A stretch of DNA of 64,000 nt from SIG307 sp964609025 (GTDB taxonomy: Bacteria > Bacillota > Clostridia > Lachnospirales > Lachnospiraceae), in contig CAZSQM010000004.1 of the NCBI GenBank assembly GCA_964609025.1, positions 78,006 to 142,005 of the forward strand, given 5' to 3'. Under the pieces are notes generated by a model. That model was not told where the DNA came from. It worked only from the letters and a program-made list of their open reading frames with translations, and did no database searches. The first letter of the stretch is position 1. Every line of letters begins with the position of its first letter. The position numbers and the translations under genes were made by a program. Positions 60,690-64,000 of the stretch are shown here, piece by piece.

Positions 60690-61739
60690 ATGAAAAAGAA
60701 AACCATTACCGTTGCAATCCTGATTTTGGCGCTGATTGCAGTGTTTGTCGGAACCGCACTGCTTCTTTCCGGCAGAAAGAAGCTTGTCGTAGATGACACG
60801 GTTTCCCATACGGTTACCGTAGCCGATTGTACGGCTACCTCCGAAAGCGCCGTCTTCCGCTTTGATTTGGAGCGTTCCGGCAATTACTCCTTCCATGTGG
60901 AATGGACGACCGAACCTGCCGGCCTGATTACCGGGCTCTCCGTTACCGACCTGCAGGGCAACACCGTCTTTGCCTGCGGCGCGGAAAGTCTTACGGCTGA
61001 CTCTGCCGTAATGCGGTTGGAAAAAGGAACCTACACCGCAACCTTCCGGGCAATCACAAGTCCCGAATCAATGCTTCGTTTTCTCGCCGAAACAGGCGCC
61101 GTCCCACAGGAATCGTCCCCGGATGCAGATTACGAAGACGAGATGTGGGAATACCGCTACCTTGACAACGGAAGCTGGGAGATGGAATATCTTCTGCAAT
61201 TAAAGACCTCTCCGAATTTCTTTTTACAGGCCGGTATTATATGCGGCGTCGTTATCGGGCTGATTCTTGTCGTGCTGCTGCTTGCCGTAACAAAGACAGA
61301 CGGTACCATTCACTGCAAATATGACGAGCGTCAGGAGGCCATTCGCGGAAAAGCCTACAAATATGCTTTCTTTACAATGTTAGGCTCTACCTTTTTTATG
61401 ATGTTATGGAAAATAATGGAGTTTCCCAATTTTGCCGAATATGAAGTGCTGCTCTTTCTTAATCTTGTACTTGGGATATTCGTCTATGCCGCTTATTCTA
61501 TTTGGAACGAGGCGTATTTTGCGCTGAACGAAAATAAGAACCGGCTGCTTATTTCCTTTTTCGTAATTGCTCTTGTAAACCTTCTGATTAGCGTAAACAA
61601 CATTTCGCACGGCAATATTCTGACCGACGGAAAGCTAAACTTTTACAGTCTGAACCTGTTTTGCGCTTTTCTCTGCCTTATGATATTTGTTGTTATTCTG
61701 GCGAAAAAGCTCAAAGACAGAAAGGAAGAAAACGCATGA
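60690..61739 (+). CDS. Membrane protein paired with an XRE regulator
   Basis: A 349-residue protein with a signal or anchor helix (about 5-27), an extracellular beta-rich domain (about 30-145), a helix near 175-200, then YDERQEAIRGKAYKYAFFTM and four further helices. The YDERQ..RG motif before a helix bundle marks a family of small membrane proteins encoded with HTH regulators in Firmicutes; here an extracellular domain is added at the front. It overlaps the regulator by 4 bases. Confidence 0.75.
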   Translation: MKKKTITVAILILALIAVFVGTALLLSGRKKLVVDDTVSHTVTVADCTATSESAVFRFDLERSGNYSFHVEWTTEPAGLITGLSVTDLQGNTVFACGAESLTADSAVMRLEKGTYTATFRAITSPESMLRFLAETGAVPQESSPDADYEDEMWEYRYLDNGSWEMEYLLQLKTSPNFFLQAGIICGVVIGLILVVLLLAVTKTDGTIHCKYDERQEAIRGKAYKYAFFTMLGSTFFMMLWKIMEFPNFAEYEVLLFLNLVLGIFVYAAYSIWNEAYFALNENKNRLLISFFVIALVNLLISVNNISHGNILTDGKLNFYSLNLFCAFLCLMIFVVILAKKLKDRKEENA

Positions 61740-61930
61740 AGAATCTGAAATTAAAATCGGCCCGTGCCGCTCTTGACCTTTCCCAGCAGGAGCTGGCAGA
61801 CAAGGTGGGTGTTTCCAGACAGACCATCAACGCCATCGAAAAAGGCGACTACAACCCTACCATCAACCTGTGCCGCGCCATCTGCAAGGTATTGGGGAAA
61901 ACGCTGGACGAACTGTTCTGGGAGGAATAA
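61736..61930 (+). CDS. Small XRE-type transcriptional regulator
   Basis: A 64-residue helix-turn-helix protein (LDLSQQELADKVGVSRQTIN; NPTINLCRAICKVLGKTLDE). Its start codon overlaps the membrane-protein stop by 4 bases (ATGA), so they are co-translated. Proteins of this size and pairing often control their own operon together with the membrane protein; that link is inference. Confidence 0.88.
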   Translation: MKNLKLKSARAALDLSQQELADKVGVSRQTINAIEKGDYNPTINLCRAICKVLGKTLDELFWEE

Positions 61931-62053
61931 CCGCAAGGCGTTGCCTGAATACTGCCGTTTTTATGCCATCATCCTTATTTTACACTATATTGTAAAAAAA
62001 AGAATAGTTTCCGCCAAAGCCGCGCAATCTATTCTTGAAAGGAGGGCATGCAT

Positions 62054-62215
62054 ATGTCTGATAAAAAGCCGACCAACGCCTACGATGATGAAGACATCCC
62101 TAAGGTAGACCTGCCGCAGGGAGGCGCAAAAAGCTCCGGCAAAACCGACTATAACAATATAGAGCCGTTGCCGGAATCCTTCCGTCCGAGAAAGGACGGT
62201 CCGGGAGGGGAATAA
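62054..62215 (+). CDS. 53-residue disordered protein
   Basis: A short ORF with a strong ribosome site (GGAGGG, 7 bases before ATG). The product begins MSDKKPTNAYDDEDIPKVDL and ends RKDGPGGE, hydrophilic and probably unfolded, with an acidic first half and a basic second half. The start and terminator hairpin (62201-62226) fit a real small gene. Not recognised. Confidence 0.6.
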   Translation: MSDKKPTNAYDDEDIPKVDLPQGGAKSSGKTDYNNIEPLPESFRPRKDGPGGE

Positions 62216-62226
62216 CTCCCTCCCGG
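62201..62226 (+). terminator. Hairpin at the end of the 53-residue ORF
   Basis: CCGGGAGGG pairs with CTCCCTCCCGG around AATAA; it covers the stop codon. There is no long T-run. Confidence 0.5.
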
Positions 62227-62235
62227 CAGGTTTCC

Positions 62236-62358
62236 TCATAACAGTCTGCGATTTCTGACGCCCGCTTTAGACAGCCCGAGCTGCTCTGCGATTTTTTCCA
62301 CAGACATCCCCTCCGCCTGCAGCCGCAGAATTTTCAACGCCTTATCCGTCAGAATCAC
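62236..62358 (-). CDS. 40-residue helix-turn-helix mini-protein (doubtful)
   Basis: On the minus strand a GTG start (62356-62358) opens a 40-residue frame whose centre reads AEGMSVEKIAEQLGLSKAGV, a good helix-turn-helix as in sigma-factor region 4 or LuxR tails. A weak ribosome site GCAGGATGG lies before it, and TATAAT (62375-62380) only 16 bases upstream. It is either a mini-regulator or a fragment of a larger gene. Confidence 0.4.
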   Translation of the reverse strand: MILTDKALKILRLQAEGMSVEKIAEQLGLSKAGVRNRRLL

Positions 62359-62411
62359 ATTTCCATCCTGCTTTATTATACGTTAATAAACCTGCATCAC
62401 ATACTGCCAAG

Positions 62412-62957
62412 CTATGGCCTAAATGTTTTCAGGGACTCTATGGTCCGCTCTATCAGCTCGTCCAGACTCCAGCCCAGCATTTCCGCCCCTCTCTCAATCA
62501 CCTCTCTGGAGCAACCTGCCGCAAAGCCCTTGCTCTTATACTTTTTCTTTACGGATTTCACCTCTAAATCCTGTACGCTTTTTGACGGTCTCATAAGGAC
62601 TGCCGCGCCGATCAGACCCGTCAGTTCATCCACCGCATACAATACCTTTTCCATTTCATGCTCCGGCCTGATATCGACCGTAATTGCATAACCGTGACTG
62701 GCCACCGCATGAATAATCCGCTCGTCCACGCCTCGTTCCCGCAGTATTTCCTGCTCCTTAATACAATGCTGTTCCGGATACATTTCAAAATCAAGGTCAT
62801 GTAAAATGCCTACCACCTCCCAAAAGTCCTGCTCCTCGGCATAACCTAAGGTTTGGGCAAAATACTTCAATGTTTTTCCTACAATTTCCGCATGCTCCAA
62901 ATGAAATTCATCCTTGTTATACTCTGTCAGCAAATTCCACGCTTCTTCTCTGTTCAT
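62412..62957 (-). CDS. HD-domain hydrolase
   Basis: A 181-residue cytoplasmic protein of the HD phosphohydrolase superfamily: EFHLEHAEIVGKTL (first His) and GILHDLDFEMYPEQHC (the His-Asp pair), with HAVASHGYAI (later His) further on. GGAGG precedes the ATG at 62957. The substrate is unknown; nucleotides are likely for this group. It ends the minus-strand block near the right edge. Confidence 0.85.
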   Translation of the reverse strand: MNREEAWNLLTEYNKDEFHLEHAEIVGKTLKYFAQTLGYAEEQDFWEVVGILHDLDFEMYPEQHCIKEQEILRERGVDERIIHAVASHGYAITVDIRPEHEMEKVLYAVDELTGLIGAAVLMRPSKSVQDLEVKSVKKKYKSKGFAAGCSREVIERGAEMLGWSLDELIERTIESLKTFRP

Positions 62958-62982
62958 CCTTTTGTCCTCCATAAATTTCGTC

Positions 62983-63903
62983 TTAATACTCCTCCAGAAA
63001 ATGATGCTTCCTGCCGTTTGATTTATAGCAGATTATCGTATCCAGATTAACATTTTCCACACTCTTAAAAATATTTCCCTCCACATAAGGATTGACTTGC
63101 TTCAAGCTCCTGATTAACTCCTTAATTTCCACCCTTTTGGAGCGATTTTCTTCGTTATTGCATGTAGTACAGGTGTCCGTAAACTTGCAGGCGCATTGAA
63201 GAAAGCGGAGTCCGTTATAATCTCTCCATGCCTTAATATCATCCTCCCTAACCAGATACAACGGACGTATCAGTTCCATTCCCTTAAAATTTGTACTGTG
63301 CAGCTTTGGCATCATCGTCTGTATCTGCCCACCATACAACATCCCCATAAGAATCGTTTCAATTACATCATCATAGTGATGCCCCAGGGCAATCTTGTTA
63401 CAGCCTAATTCTTTTGCAAAATGATACAGATGTCCTCTTCTCATTCTGGCGCACAGATAACAGGGAGATTTCTCCACATGATATACACTGTCAAAAATAT
63501 CCGACTCCACTATGGTAACCGGTATATTCAGCCTTCTTGCATTTTCTTCGATTATCTTACGATTCTCCGGACTGTATCCCGGATCCATCACCAGAAATTT
63601 CACCTCAAAATCAAACTTATTGTGCAGCTTTAATTCCTGAAAGCATTTTGCCATAAGCATAGAATCCTTTCCTCCGGAAATACATACCGCAATGCTGTCC
63701 CCCGGCTTTACCAGCTCATACGTGTTAATTGCCTTCGTAAACTTTGACCAAATTGTCTTTTTGAACTTTTTCCGCAGACTTTGTTCTACATCCTTCGCCT
63801 TATCCTGTTCCTCTTGCTCCCGAAAAGCCTCCATAAGCCATACAATATATCCGCCGTCAAGACTCACCGCGTCAAAGCCCTTTTCCTTTAGGGCGTCCGC
63901 CAC
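62983..63903 (-). CDS. TtcA-type tRNA sulfur-transfer enzyme with a truncated rhodanese domain
   Basis: The N-loop-type ATP site CISGGKDSMLMAK (about residue 75), the Cys motif PCYLCARMRRG and later QCACKFTDTCTTC mark a PP-loop enzyme of the TtcA group, which thiolates cytidine 32 in tRNA. Residues before about 40 (ALKEKGFDAVSLDGGYIVWL) are the end of a rhodanese domain. The same frame continues upstream to 63960 with the rhodanese active-site loop CCSRGKNSIEV, but a stop at 63961-63963 removes the domain's first half. The start (GTG at 63903) is uncertain. Confidence 0.75.
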   Translation of the reverse strand: MADALKEKGFDAVSLDGGYIVWLMEAFREQEEQDKAKDVEQSLRKKFKKTIWSKFTKAINTYELVKPGDSIAVCISGGKDSMLMAKCFQELKLHNKFDFEVKFLVMDPGYSPENRKIIEENARRLNIPVTIVESDIFDSVYHVEKSPCYLCARMRRGHLYHFAKELGCNKIALGHHYDDVIETILMGMLYGGQIQTMMPKLHSTNFKGMELIRPLYLVREDDIKAWRDYNGLRFLQCACKFTDTCTTCNNEENRSKRVEIKELIRSLKQVNPYVEGNIFKSVENVNLDTIICYKSNGRKHHFLEEY

Positions 63904-64000
63904 TTCAATACTATTCTTTCCCCTGCTGCAGCAAATAATAAGCTTGGGGGTGCGGACGTTTTATTGGACTAAACGACCATCCCCTTACTCTTTCTATATT

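Overview
The window looks like a chromosomal stretch of a Gram-positive anaerobe of the class Clostridia, most likely Lachnospiraceae. Nearly every gene has a strong Shine-Dalgarno (AGGAGG-type). The gene set includes CdaA/CdaR, YwmB, FtsEX with an M23 hydrolase and an S41 protease, a PucR/CdaR-type regulator, a TagGH-like exporter and no outer-membrane genes. This placement rests on gene content and is inference. Most genes run on the minus strand in short operons.

Left core (1-16.4 kb). An HTH-ACT regulator (PheB/ThrR type), homoserine dehydrogenase and an edge-truncated phosphoglycerate-mutase-like gene form a threonine-branch operon with its own palindrome at the promoter. Then come ftsE-ftsX-M23 peptidase-S41 protease (division and wall hydrolysis), a PucR-type regulator, an MsmK/UgpC sugar-importer ATPase, two exported proteins of unknown role, a FabG-like reductase, a sugar-sensing GGDEF protein overlapping an Hpt protein, a membrane-dipeptidase homologue and cysK. 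The cysK promoter is consensus and carries an Rrf2-type operator.

Island-like block (about 16.6-35.4 kb). It opens with a 568-base gene-poor stretch full of hairpins and ends at two tRNA-Leu genes. It holds DUF454, a YgbA-like Cys-rich protein, a CydDC-like ABC pair, a tiny membrane ORF, an HMA-domain protein, a DUF2325 protein, a LolCDE/MacB-type ABC pair, a FeoB-associated Cys-rich membrane protein, FeoB, two FeoA proteins, a two-component system with three membrane proteins, a cardiolipin synthase with a small repeat protein, a PerR-like Fur protein and a QueD-like protein. Six copies of a GTTAGC-N4-GCTAAC palindrome lie only at the feo, DUF2325 and HMA/CydDC promoters. They define a shared iron-related regulon, which is the strongest unexplained signal here. 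Parts of the block are clearly more AT-rich than the flanks (one 60-base line at 29041 is 35% GC, one at 52081 is 60%).

Right core (35.4-64 kb). Two tRNA-Leu genes; a Crp/Fnr regulator divergent from a CPA2 antiporter with a palindrome placed like a class II site; a coiled-coil protein; a Pro/Thr-rich lipoprotein; deoB; a PAP2 membrane protein; a glycosyltransferase; an 842-residue exported protein ending in what looks like an inactivated C39-peptidase fold; a methyltransferase; YwmB; a ClpX paralogue; a WbaP-type sugar-phosphate transferase; HtrA; TagGH; leuA; cdaA-cdaR; a cupin; an XRE regulator with its membrane partner; small ORFs; an HD hydrolase; and a TtcA-type enzyme whose N-terminal rhodanese domain is cut short.

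A family of intergenic palindromes (2568-2651, 11860-11912, 39731-39901, 47427-47480) shares sequence between copies and behaves like a small non-autonomous repeat or mobile terminator. No integrase, transposase, CRISPR array or rRNA was seen.
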